This document shows, piece after piece, positions 1 through 11,347 of a stretch of DNA of 32,364 bases. The notes beneath the pieces are model-generated. The model worked only from the letters and a program-made list of their open reading frames with translations. It ran no database searches and was not told where the DNA came from. The position numbers were made by a program, and so were the translations under genes. The DNA lies in NCBI GenBank assembly GCA_001430745.1, contig KQ481950.1, forward strand, positions 729,514 through 761,877, read 5' to 3'. The number at the start of each line of letters is the position of its first letter. The first letter of the stretch is position 1. This DNA is from Auxenochlorella pyrenoidosa. Its lineage: Eukaryota; Chlorophyta; Trebouxiophyceae; Chlorellales; Chlorellaceae.

Positions 1-214
1 AGTGCATGGTGGGTTTGGCTCCATGTCAGCAGGGAGGGTGGGGGGCACAAAGGGGGTGCTGGGCACAGGCAGCAGCAGCGGGCAGCAGTCTCAAGGGCAT
101 GGCCTTATCAGCACGCAGCAGCAGGCTGCCGGGCTCTGCTCGCTGTGGAGCAGAGCCCTCCCTGTGTCAGGGCACAGAGCCAGGCCCAGGTAATGGCCCC
201 CCGGCTTGCCCCAC
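1..214 (-). other. Intron of the glucan synthase gene, running off the left edge
   Basis: After the last visible exon of the minus-strand glucan synthase gene (ending at 215 with GAG|GTGGGG) I see no further exon. No acceptor followed by a glucan-synthase-like reading frame appears before position 1. The intron, or an unrecognised weak exon, therefore continues outside the window. Short open frames on both strands here have no recognisable protein character. Confidence 0.6.
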
Positions 215-3200
215 CTCGATTGAGGAGTCGATGTCCAGGTGCACAAACAGCAGGTTGTCGCGCTCGAAGTTGGAGACGAGGTCGATGGAGCGCAGCTCCT
301 CCACGATTGCGTTCCACACGTCTGAGAAGACCAGCCACATGGCGACGCGGTTGTCCTCAAAGTAGCCCAGCGCTGCGGGGGCGGGGCACGGGGTGTGGGC
401 TCGGGAGGCGAGGGTGGTGGGCGCTCACTTGGTCCGCTGGGTGGCAAGCAGTGCATGTAGCAGGCTTGTCCTGGCGCCTGCTGTCCCTGCGAGGCCCGGG
501 CATGGCACTTGCAGCCCAGCGCCGTTGCCCACAACCGCCCAGGCGGCCCCTCCCTGCCACACACCTTTCTTGTGCTTGCTCTCCTTGGCCAGGTCCTGGG
601 CGTGCTGCATGACGCGCTCCGTGTGGCTCAGCCGGTTGCGGTCCAGCGCGCGCTTCATGTTGAGCGCATTCAGCGTGTCCTGCAGTTGCAATCAGAGCGG
701 GCGGGCTGTGGGCTCTCGTGGAGAACTGGCACCCTTGTTCCGGGGTGGTGTCCGCGGACAGGCAAAGCAATGCCCGAGGCATGAGCATCAGGCAGAGGCA
801 AGGCCGGCGCGGAGCGCCCAGGCCCGGCGCGCACCTGGTTGACGTGCACGCCGGGCATTGCATACTCAGAGCCGCCACGGCGGGCCACAGTGCCGCTGCC
901 GGTGGCCAGCCGGTCAATGGCGCTGCAGCCGGGCGAGGCAGCAGTGAGCGGTGTGTGAGAGGCCGACCCACGTCCGCATGCGAACTGGCGGGATGGCAGA
1001 TTCAGCCGCAGTGGCAGGGGAGCCCGGCAATAAGTTTGGTCCCCGCTGATCAAGCGGGTAGGTGCGCTAACAAGGCACAGCAGCAGCTGGGCAGCATTCA
1101 CTCACCTGTACAGGTTCTCCTTGCCCTTCTGGCTGGTACAGGCCTCCCACCAGCGCTTGGGGGCCTTGTGGAAGTTGATCACCACCTCCTGCAGGCAAGA
1201 CGCAGCCGAGGCAGCTGGGCTGGCTTCAGATTGGAGCGGTGGTGGGCGTTGCGTCAGCATGAGACAGCGGGGCCAGCAGGCATAGGGCCAATCGTCGGGT
1301 TGGCATGCCATGCAAGTTACAGTGCAGATAAGCAGAACAACCACTGGGGGGCCAGCAAGGACGCATGCCCCGAGGCAAGGGGCACACTTGACCGGCTCGA
1401 CGAGGGGAGCCAGGATGCGGCGGGACACGCATAACAGGCCCCAAGAGGAGCGCTTGCCTGGAAGGTGGAGATGGAGCCCAGGTTAAGCTGCACAATGCCC
1501 TTGAGAGAGCCAAACACCGCCATGACAATCAGGTAGAAGACCTGGTGCAAGGTGGGGCCAGGGAGAGCGGGCAGACATTGTTGGTCATGCAGCTGTGCAG
1601 GTCTGCTTTCAAGGAGAAGTCCTTGCATGCAAGGTACAGCCATCCCTCCTGCCTGGCCGGTGTGTGGAGGCTCACCTGAGTGTCATTGAACATCACGATG
1701 AAGGAGGGCAGGCAGCGCACGATGACCAGCAGAAAATCGCCGTCGGCAGCGGTGGCCGACGTCTGGACAGCCTGCAGCAGAAGATCAGGTGCAGCGTCCA
1801 GAGATGAGGGCCCGCTTGCCTCCAAAGCTGCGGATGTTGCCTTGAGCACGAGTGATTTGAACAAAGGCAGACTGCACTGCTGCACAGGACAATAAGGGGC
1901 CCAGCGAACCCCATCCAAGTGCTCATCCAATCCTTGCCAGCTACCGCCTCGCGCACGGGGGTGAGGAGCGGAGGAGTCGGTGCCTTACCTTAAAAGACCC
2001 GTCGCCATTCGTTTTTGGCGCCAGCCAGCCGTTGTGCCAGAGCGCACGGACTGGCGTCTCCAGCGGCTTCATCAGGGCGAACCAGTCGAATGCAAACTTG
2101 GCTGCCAGGACGCAGACCCAGAAGAGCAGGTTGGAGAAGAAGTTGCCCCAGCCGGTCTGCAAAAGGGGGTGGGGCCAGGGCGCCAGTTGTCGGGATGTCA
2201 ACGCATCCACCAGCAGCTGAAGTGCAGGCCCCACATTGGTCCATTTGTGACACGAACAGCACGGCCCCTCAAATGTCAATCGCGAACGCGTATCCCTGTT
2301 TTACCGCCGCGAGAGTGGGGAAGTACCTTTGCTTCTCCCAGCTCCCCCACCGGCCCGCCCACCTTCATGTGGTATGGTGCCAGGTACTCCTGGGCCACCG
2401 GCCGGGCGGAGGACGCGCCAATGCGCTCCAGCAGCCAGATGAAGGGGCTCCACCCCGCGCCGCAGGAGGAGCGTGGGTCGCGCCGCCAGCGGCGCAGCAC
2501 CGCGGCCTGCGCGTGGGCAGCACCAAGACGTCAGGAGCAATGCACCCACCTAAGCCTCTGTCTCGGGCAACTGGGGATGTGCCGTGGCCATGCTGGCAGT
2601 GCATGTGCAATCCATTGGCATGCCAGCTTGTGCGCGCATGCCTTCCCAGGGACCCGGCCCTGCCTGCGCGAGCAGCACCTCGGCGCAGCTCACCAGCTCG
2701 TTGGAGAGGGAGACGCAGTAGCCGTCGCGGGTGGTGATGACCGCGTGGAAGACCACCAGGCCCGAGTAGCCGGCGCAGACGTAGTAGAAGATGGGGAAGC
2801 TGAAGAACTCGGTGATCTGGCGAGCAGGCAGGGGGAGGGGCGTGGGGCATGTCAGCCCCTCGTTCCCAGGCAAAGGTCGTAACGGTTTGCACACATCCCG
2901 GGTCCGCCGGGCCGGCTCCTGCACAGCAGCCCAGCGGTCGGACCCACCCTGGCCCGCCCTCTTGTCTTCATCCCCTGAGTGCAAAAAGAGCGCCCAGAGC
3001 TGGCGCCAGGCGCGCCGCACCTGCGCCGCCAAGGCCAGGTACAGCACAGCGTGGATCACAATCCAGTCCAGCAGGCCACGGGAGTACCGCCGCCAGAAGG
3101 GGCTGCCCAGAATCTTCTGCCCCTTGACTGCAGGCCACACAAAGGACGGCGTACGCGGGGTGGGTTGCTGTTCGGGGCAAATGGGCGTGCCGACAGAACT

Positions 3201-6200
3201 AACGAGGGTGGAACAGCATGGCTTTAGCAGCACAGGCAGGCCCGGGTCCCAGCCAGCGCAGGTGTCGGCGAGGCGAGCCTCCACATCCTTGAGCGAAAAG
3301 AAACGGCAAATGCAGCACTGCTAACCAACCCCTCCCCTGCCCCGTTCCCCTTACACAGCGAGCGCTGCGTCCAGGCGCCAGCAAACTGCTCCAGCAGGGA
3401 CAGCGTCGCATGGCCGAGCGGCACCGAGCAGAGCGGGTAGTAGTTGCCGCTGGTGGTGGCGTCCCAGCCCCACACCATGACCTGCAGCGGGCGGGTGGGC
3501 ATGGGCTGGCTGTGGGCATTGCAAGGCCAGCTGGGGATGGTGAAACTGCACCATGAATGTGCCGGCATGGGCAGGAGGGCAGAGCACAGGGATACATTAG
3601 GGTGCGCGCCCAGCACGCAGGCCATTGCCCAACGGCTCAAGATGCAGGTGCGCAGGCAGCCCGCCAGCCCCCGGCGCGCGTGCGGCACTCCGGGGCGGCC
3701 ACCCACCGCCATGAAGTGAAACTCGAGGAATAGGAAGGCCCAGACACGGTAGAAGGTGCGGTACATGGTCAGTATGGAGCGGCGCTCGACAAACGTCTTG
3801 CCAAACACAAACTTGCTCCACCTAGGGAGGGGGTGAGGCAGGCAAGCGAGCGCGCTTCAGCTCTGGACCCAGCGATGCGGGGCTGCAGCTCACCGCGGCC
3901 TGGGCAGCAATGCTCGCACGCGCTGGGGCGGCACGCAGGCCCACAGAGACCGCAGGGCACAGTCGGCACCCTCTGACCTCATCTTGCGCAACTGCCTGCC
4001 ATCCGGTCTGGGCACAGTTGCCCTTCGTCCCCTGCCTCACCAGTCGCGCGCCGACTTGACGTCATAGTCCACGCGGGCCGGGCCCGGCGCCGCGCCATCC
4101 GTGCCATTGGTCACGGAGATGGACACATTGCCGATGGCCACGAGGTTGGAGTAGAGGTCGCGGGGGACGCGCATCGCGCGCGTGCGCTTGTCCCACTGCA
4201 CGCCCAGCCGGCCCAGCGTCTGCGGGTTGGCAGAGGGGAGGGCAGCGCCGGCAGTTTGCCTGCTAAACACCTGGCGTTGAGCAGGATGGCGAACAGCGGA
4301 GAGCCTGCTGGGGCAGGACACACAGCAGACCATGCATGCCCAGCTGAAGCAATGCCCACCCTGCCTGGCAGCCTTCCACCGTGGCCGGCATCCCTCCCCT
4401 GGCTCCTGGCTCGCCTTGTGCACCACATCCGGCACGCAGAGCGACTCGTTCACATCGCAATACGTGTAGCGGCAGCCGATCTCCACTTTGTTGGTGCCCT
4501 TCTTGTCCACCTCGATGGCAAGGAAGGCAAAGATGGGGGTCACAATCTGCAGAGGGGGCGGGGGCAGTCGAGTGGGGGCGGGGAGGGGGCGACGTGCAGC
4601 AGCCAGGGACTGCAGGCTTGGGCAGGTCACGCCGTTGAGGCAGGGAGACTACATGAATGCATGGAAGCACACAAAAGCGGCGCGCCCGCTGCGATGCGCT
4701 CGCTGCAAAGTGGCAGCACAGCATACACATCGCATGCTGAGCACCAGGGGCATGCGCGCACGCCCCCCCCCCCCCCCCCCCCCCCCCAACCCACACACAC
4801 ACCACTCAGTCTTGCCTTGTCCAGGAAGGCACCCGAGTCGCCGTACGCCACCATCTCCGCCACCATGTTGATGTCGCGGCTGCGCCCACTGTCAATCAGC
4901 CCAGACGCCTGGATGGCGGCCTTGGCGCCCTTGTGGATGGCGGCCTGGGGGTGGGGGACCGCATTGGGGAGCGCCCGGGTGGAGGGCGGGCAGGGCAGTT
5001 GCCCGCCTGCTCAGCTGCCGCGCAGCAGGCAGCCACGGTCCCGCCGCTGGCCTCGGCCAGAGCTTCACAAGCTCTCAATCGATTTGGTTCACAGGACTCG
5101 CAGTTGAGCTCTCCACCTAGACCAAACGCAGCCACACGTGTGCCCAGCCCCCCCCCACCCCCACCCCCACCCAACCCCCCCACCCAACCCACCAGCTCTT
5201 GGATGCTGCGCATCTCGCCGTCGGGGCGGGCGCCCTGCTCGGCCCGCCACTGCGTGATCTGCGTCTGGTACTTGTTGCGCAGGTGGATGCGCAGCTTCAT
5301 CAGGTCCTTGGCCAGGTCGGGGGAGCGCGCTGCGGGGCGGTCAGTGGAGGTGGTGCTGAGGTTTAACCGTCGGTTCGACACTCACGTTCTGCGGGTGGCC
5401 ACGGTGTGGCGCCGACACAGGCGGCAGAGCGAGCCCACTCTACTGGTTGCATCAGGATCGAGCTGGCAGCTGGCCATGCCTGTGCGCAGGAAGCGCCGCC
5501 TGCAACCAGGCATGCAGGCCGGCGCCGCCTCACCGATGAAGGCCGCCGAGCGCTGGTCGGTGGGCGGCGGCACCGTGATCTGCATCTGCTTCTCGTGGCT
5601 GTTGCGCATGCACCAGTAGAGGAACCACATGGCCTCGGGCACGTGCCGCAGGTTGGCGCCCTCGCTGTACAGCAGGAACCACAGCGCCAGCTCCTCCAGT
5701 AGGTACTCCCACTCCTGCGGGCAGCGACGGGGCCAGGCGCAGGCAGCAGCGGCATGCACCGTGAGCGCAAGCCCGTGCGCCACCAGCAGCACAAGTTGCC
5801 GGCAGGTGTGCCTCCAGCTGCGGCGCAGGCCGGCACAGCTGCGCGCGGCCAGATGGCGCTGGGCATGCTGGGAGAGGGCAAGCCATGACGCAGGACAGCA
5901 GTGCAGAGGGCCCGGTAGGCACACACGTCTCCAGGCATCAGGCGGGGGAAACGGGCAGAGTGCAGCGCAGCTTGGCGGTGGTGGACTCGTGCTGCCGTCC
6001 TGAAGTGCTCACTATGATGCTGCCAGTAACAGCATGGCGCATCGTCCCTCGGACACCATCAGCACTCCTGGACACATCGCCCCACTCACCACAACCTCTC
6101 CCCCCTCGCGCAGCTTCTCCAGCGTCAGCTCGCTGATGCGCTCGGGCAGGTCCACGTGCCGGCACCAGTCGCGGTAGCCCTGCGGCGGCAGCAGATGCGC

Positions 6201-7166
6201 AGTAAGCAGCGCGTAATCAGGGTGGGGCTGAGCTACGCCAGGCGAGGCAGGCCATGCACCTGCCGAGCGAGTGGTGTCTGCCTGCATGGCCCCTTGTCTC
6301 CAGGCAGCGTGCATCATCCCTGTTCTTGCAAGCCCCGTAGGCTGCACCTGGAAGATGGTGGCGTGCAGGCGGTACACAGCGCGCATCCAGCGGTCCTCAT
6401 CCGTACCTGCAGGGGGCCAAGCCCGACAACATCAGGACCATGCTCACATGCAGCAACCCAACACACAACCAAATGACGCCGCAGCTCCGCTGCCCAGCAA
6501 ACAGACAGCCATCGCCACAACGCATTCCTGCTCATACGACACAGATGTGAGGCCACCGTGCTGCCCGCACTGGCCGCTGCCTGGCCACCAGGAGTCGCCC
6601 TGGCACACTCCATGCTGAGCAGGGTAGCACGCACCCTCTGCCTTGTCGCGCCGCATGTAGTTCTTCACCAGCAGGTGATACAGGTGGTCGGTCACCAGGA
6701 AGATGGTGGCCGGCACGTACACGGGGGCCTTGCTCTGCGATTCACCAGGGGCGATGGCCGGCGTGGGCACGGCTGCCTGGGTGCACAGGAGCAGTGCTGG
6801 CCGGTTGCCCACACCCAGCAGCATGAGCTCACGGCGCTCGGTGCTGCTGCTGCGCTCACATCCCATCGCCCGCACACTCTTCCCCGCTGGCACGTCACAG
6901 CCCGACGAGCACCCACCTCGGACCGGGGGTCAAGGTTGAAGGCCTGGAAGCCAAAGTGGCGCCCCAGGCGGTGCACCACCTGCAGCAAGATGACGAGCGA
7001 TAGGAACGATGCATGCAAAAGTGAGAGACGACCATGAGGCGCTGTGCGGCTGGCGGCGCAACTGCCGCCACTCGTTCGAGGCGGCAGCCGGTGACAGGGT
7101 CCTGCTCTCGCAGCTGGCGCGCACCGTGTGGATCGCGGCCTGCCATCCCGCCTCGTTGGATGACAC
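215..7166 (-). CDS. 1,3-beta-glucan (callose) synthase, N-terminal half, partial
   Basis: Glucan synthase-like protein (GT48/FKS family), expected to make 1,3-beta-glucan from UDP-glucose at the plasma membrane. Exons, 5' to 3': 6979-6917, 6776-6635, 6406-6348, 6179-6090, 5714-5534, 5329-5193, 4944-4816, 4546-4415, 4219-4041, 3821-3707, 3481-3357, 3127-3021, 2816-2694, 2506-2363, 2156-1989, 1771-1676, 1541-1458, 1188-1106, 922-835, 679-565, 372-215. Phases agree at all junctions except 3357/3127. FKS1 domain-1 motifs: HRLGRHFGFQ (6979-6917), YRDWCRHVDLP (6179-6090), and LALWFLLYSEGANLRHVPE (5714-5534), the counterpart of the plant LYLLIWGEAANLRFMPE motif. KTFVERRS then FYRVW (3821-3707) matches the plant FVE-R--WHIFRSFDRMW block. 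About six membrane helices follow. NDTQ then VFYLIV matches DTQIWY, and VWNAIVEELRSIDLVSNFE matches the WN-II--FR-EDLISNRE block before the catalytic domain. That domain lies off the left edge. An exon starting at 7166 has strongly GC-rich third positions but no phase-consistent donor, so the start codon is unknown. Three introns appear to use GC donors (after 4816, 4415, 1458). Confidence 0.9.
4763..4803. repeat. 25-base poly-C run followed by a CA repeat
   Basis: Positions 4763-4787 are an unbroken run of 25 C, followed at about 4792-4803 by a short CA dinucleotide repeat. Both lie in the glucan synthase intron between exons 4944-4816 and 4546-4415, so the pre-mRNA carries a poly-G run there. 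Length may vary between strains, and such runs are prone to sequencing error. Confidence 0.9.
5149..5190 (-). repeat. G-rich, quadruplex-prone tract beside a 5' splice site
   Basis: On the plus strand this is a run of C blocks separated by single A or AA. On the coding (minus) strand it reads as at least six consecutive runs of three or more G. It begins within a few bases of the GTGGGT donor of the glucan synthase exon ending at 5193. Four or more such G runs with loops of one or two bases fit the classic G-quadruplex pattern. Confidence 0.75.
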
Positions 7167-7720
7167 CTACACGGAGGGCGAGGGCAGCAAGAGCAGGCGG
7201 CCATTCGGGTGGGGACAGTACACGCGGCAAAAGCGGCTTTTGAATAAGCAGAAACATCGGCATGGCTGGGACATGTAGAAGAGGGCTGGTCGGCGGAACA
7301 GGCGCGCACCCCGAACAAGGCTTGTTTTTGCTTGCCCCCAGCCGACGGCTGGTGGGGAGGGCCCAGCGGCCCGGTCATCTGAAGCAGTCCGCGCTTGAAA
7401 GGGATCAGTCCTCGCCCCTCCTTTGCTGCCTGCGCCAGACTGGGGCGCGGTAAACCCCGGCTTGCAAGTGGGTGCTATGGAATCGATCGATTGGAGACCA
7501 ATTGTGCAAGCATGGAGAACATGAAGCAGGTGGGGACCCCGCCCTTCCAAACAGGTTCTCGCTGAATCTCGCCGCGTGGCACCAGCATACGCAGCAGGCA
7601 GGAGACGGCAGGCCTCCTCTCCTGGAGGGAAGTATTCACCTATCGAGCATTGCTGTGTTGCAACTTTGTCCAATTAAGGCATCCTTTGCCAACAGAACCT
7701 TGTGTGTACGTCCAACCAAA
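7167..7720. promoter_or_regulatory. Divergent intergenic region between glucan synthase and fibrillin genes
   Basis: The minus-strand glucan synthase and the plus-strand fibrillin gene point away from each other here. The 554 bases must hold the 5' leader of both genes, both promoters, and possibly a first glucan synthase coding exon. I could not identify a TATA box or a convincing start codon for the glucan synthase. Open frames in this stretch lack recognisable protein features. Confidence 0.5.
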
Positions 7721-10700
7721 ATGTCGGCCATCTGGCTCTCCCGGCCGGCCCTGGCGCCGGCCCGATCATCCGCAACGACGGTTGTCCACTCGAGGAGGCT
7801 TGCGCCGTCCATCCCCACTGGCTCCCTTGTGAGGTTGCGAACCCAGCCCTTCAGCCTGCGCTGCTCAGCCTCCAGCGGCGACATCAGTGACAGAGGTGAG
7901 CGCTTTCGTTGCGATCGAGGCGGTTGCCGCCTCTTCTGCTGCCCACATGCTGCCGCCCCGCCGCCGCTGGCACTGCTGCTGCCGCGACTTCCGCCAGGCA
8001 GGCCAGCTGCCCGGGGGGCGTACCCCGCTCCTGCCCACCCAAGCATTCTTGCATAAGCCCACTCAATCCGCGACACACGCATCAAGCTACAGCATGGGGC
8101 ATGAGTTGCATGCACGCTCAAAGCATGCCTTGGCATGGTGCAGTTGCACCATGACATCTGTTGTCACCAGCTGGACAGCCGGCTTCCAAGCCCTTGCCGT
8201 CGCTGCCTGGCATGTGCTGCAGCCCCAGATGCAGGCCTTGGCCGGCAGGGCGGTGGGCAGCAGGGACCAGGGTTTTTGTCTCCCGAGCAGCCTCTGCCAC
8301 AGCTGCAGGGGGAGGATTTGGCAGTGGTGGTGCGGTGGCTGCAGTCAGTAGGACAGCAGGCCGAAGGGCAGCAGCACGCAGCTGGCAGGTCCGGCGCAGC
8401 ACAAAAAGCAGGATTGCCTGCGGGGCTGCCAGCAGAGGTGCTCGTGGAGCACGTGGCATGGGACCCCTGCCCAGGCAATGGGGGCATGGGAAGGGCCGGG
8501 GGCACACGCGTTATGTCACCCGGCAGCTGCTCCAGGAAACACTTACCTCCTCGCAAGTCCTTTTTTCACTTGCTCCTCAAGCTAGCATGCGCAGGCCCAC
8601 TAATAGCTATTCAACGCCCAACGTGCACGCAGCCGATAGCCTGTCTGAACACTGGACCCATGTACCACCCTTCCCCACCGCAGACTCGGATGCCGAGGCC
8701 CTGGCCTCTGGCGCCGAGCCGCTGGCTGACTCTGCAGCAGAGGTCAACAAGAAGGCCCGCAAGCTGCGGAAGCGTGGGCAGGAGACGGCGGATGCTGCAG
8801 TGGACCTGGCCAGCACCGCTGCCAGCGAGGCGTCTGACCTGGCAACGGCAGCGGCAGAAGAGGCTGCCGAGGCCGCGGCTGCTGTGCAGGAGGAGGCCGT
8901 GTCTGCGGCATCTCGGCTCGCTGAGAGTGTGGCAAGCGATGTGGCCGACATTGCAGGTGCGGTGCAGGCGGCGGCAGAGGATGTGCAGCAGACGGCTGCC
9001 GATGCAGCTCGCGACGCCAGCACCAGCACCGATACCACGGTCAGCACCAAGCAGCCAGCGGCACAGCCACCTGCTGGGTCGCTGGGCGCACCATCCGCGC
9101 CAGCAGGAGAGCTGCCCTCGGCCCAGCAGCCGGTGACCGCCCTGCTGCCACCGCCCGACGCCACCACTGGCAACGGCGCCAGCAGCAGCGCGGCAGGCGG
9201 TGCAGCGGGCGGCGACAAGGCGGCAGAGGCTGCTCGGCTCAAGGAGTCGCTGGTGGCCATGCTGGCATCCCTGGACCGAGGGGCGGCCGCCTCAGAGGAC
9301 CAGGCCGAGCGGGTGGACGCCCTGGTGAAGCGCCTCGAGGCCCTGGGCGGCCCTGTGAGCCTCTCCTGGGAGCGGCCAGGTGGGCGCGGGCAGCGGCGCT
9401 GGGGTGTGCGGGGCTGGCAGGGTGAGGGAGCACCATTTCTGTGTGCGCATCTGCTTGCCAAACCTGCGCATCTGCTCGTCACACTTTTTCCGGCTCTTCT
9501 AAAACGGCACATCTGGCAGTGGATGCAGCAGCAACTGACCTGGGCATTGCATCAAGCAGCGTGCAGCGGCGGTGGCAGCAATGGCAGCAGCGGTAGCAGC
9601 GGCAGGGGCGGCTCACCTTGTGCTCGTTTGGGCTGCAGCTGTTCATGCTGACTCAGCTCTTCCCTGAGCCACCTTGCCTGCCCTACCTCCTGAACGCAGC
9701 CGAGGGTGGCAAGCCCGGCATGGCGCTGCTGGATGGCCGCTGGCGCCTGCTCTACTCGTCGGGCTTCACCTCGGGCAGCCTGGGCGGCCGCCGGCCGGGG
9801 CCCTCCTTTGGCTCCAGCCTGGTCACCCTGGGCCAGGTGTTCCAGGACATCTACACAGGTGGGCTCGCCCTCCATCCGCCGCTGCCTGCTGCCCTGCCTG
9901 CTGCCCTGCCAAGGCGGCACCTGTGCAGTGCCCACGTCGTCCATGGGTATGCCGCAGTGCCCATTGCTGCTGCCTTGCCGTGATGGACTTGCATTCGCCA
10001 GGTGCAAGGAAAGAGCTGGTTGCATGCCCGGCATGGCAGGCAGCAGGCTGCAATGGCCGGCTGGAAGTGCATGCCATGCTGCCCTGACATGCATTGCACG
10101 CTTGGGCTTTTTGCTGTGTGTTTTTTCGAACCCTGCTTCTGACCAGTCCTCTTGCCTCCCTCGCCCATTTGCAGACAAGGGCGAGCTGGACAATGTGGTG
10201 GACCTGTTCCTGCGCACCAGCGTGGCCTCCCTCCCCCTGCCAGGTGCGCCGCGGCGCCTCCAGGCAGGCCCACATCGATGCGCTAGCCGCTGCCGCCGCC
10301 CTGCCGCCCGCGTTGGCGACCTGCCCACCTGCGCCTGCCCCTCTCATACCGCTCTCATACCGGTGTCGGTGCTGACCCTGTGCAGGCCTGGATGCGGCAG
10401 TGCCTACCGCGACCGCCCGGCTGCGACACACCTTCAAGGTATGCATGTCAATAAACGCCGTTGTTGCTGTAATTGAGCGGCACCCCCCTTGCCAGATGCC
10501 AGATGCCCGATGCCACACTGCTCGCACATGACAACGGTTCTGCTGTGCTGCACTCTCCAGCTCGTGTCCATTTGTCGGCCTTGGTTGAGGAGCCACTGTG
10601 GAGGGATTACCCTCGGCGTTGCACTGCCCCTCTTCACCACTGCCGCCTGCACCGCTACCTCCCTGCAACGCGCAGGTGGTCAACGGCAGGACGATTGAGA

Positions 10701-11347
10701 TCACCTTCACAGACACGGAAGTGAAGCTGGCGGGCGGCCTGCGCGGCTGGCTGGACTCTGTGCCGCGCTTCACCGTGCCGTCCCTGGTGCCAGACTGGCT
10801 GCAGGCGAGTGCAGGGTGGTGCAGGCAGACCTCGCCCATCTGCCCCTGACTGCCTGGCTGCCCCCAGGTGTCAGGTGTCACTCTCCCGGCTGCGCAGCTG
10901 GAGGGATGAGAGGAGGGAGGAGGGGCGGGTGTGCAAATGTACGGCCGGGGACACACTCACTGCACTCTCTGCGCCCGGTGCCTCAGCCACGGCGGCGCCA
11001 CCACGCCGTCCTTGTGCCCTCCCGCTGCCTCCCTACCGACGCCGCCCCGTGCCCGCCCCCCCTCCTCCGCAGACAGCAAACAAGCTGCGGTCTGCGCGCT
11101 TTGATGTGGTGTACCTGGATGAGGACATGCGCATCACGCGGGGGGACCGGGTGGGTGGGCGCTCGCGCCAGCACACTGCGGCTGTGTCAGGCGCTGGGGC
11201 CGTGCAGCGCTCCTTCTAGCATGTTGTGCCGTTACTGGCAAGGGAGGCTTGCTCCTGGCCTCAAATTAAATCGCAGCTGCCCTTCCTGCGCCCTTTGTAT
11301 GGCCGCTGCAGGGTGAGGTGCGGGTGTTTGCAAAGGGCATGATTTGA
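7721..11347 (+). CDS. Plastid lipid-associated protein / fibrillin (PAP domain)
   Basis: Complete gene, 464 residues. Exons: 7721-7895, 8684-9379, 9700-9858, 10175-10243, 10386-10438, 10676-10804, 11073-11150, 11312-11347; every phase agrees. Fibrillins are lipid-binding proteins of plastoglobules and thylakoids. Residues 1-50 are rich in Ser, Arg and Ala and poor in acidic residues, like a chloroplast transit peptide, and this decided the start at 7721 over an in-frame ATG at 7472. Residues 79-173 are an Ala-rich, charged, probably helical stretch. A Pro/Ser/Ala linker and a short charged helix follow. The PAP domain spans about 284-464: LLDGRWRLLYSS, then VFQDIYTDKGELDNVVDL, RLRHTFKVVNGRTIEITF, and the conserved C-terminal end FDVVYLDEDMRITRGDRG. 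The first intron is long (788 bases) and could hide an alternative exon. The intron after 10804 has a GC donor (CAG|GCGAGT); the nearby GT would break the frame. Family assignment is firm; the subgroup was not determined. Confidence 0.92.

Noticed and set aside
8134..8153. Inverted repeat with 9-base arms (CATGGTGCA and TGCACCATG) in the first fibrillin intron.
   Set aside because: The arms are short, and one such match is expected by chance in a region of this length with repeated GCATG motifs.
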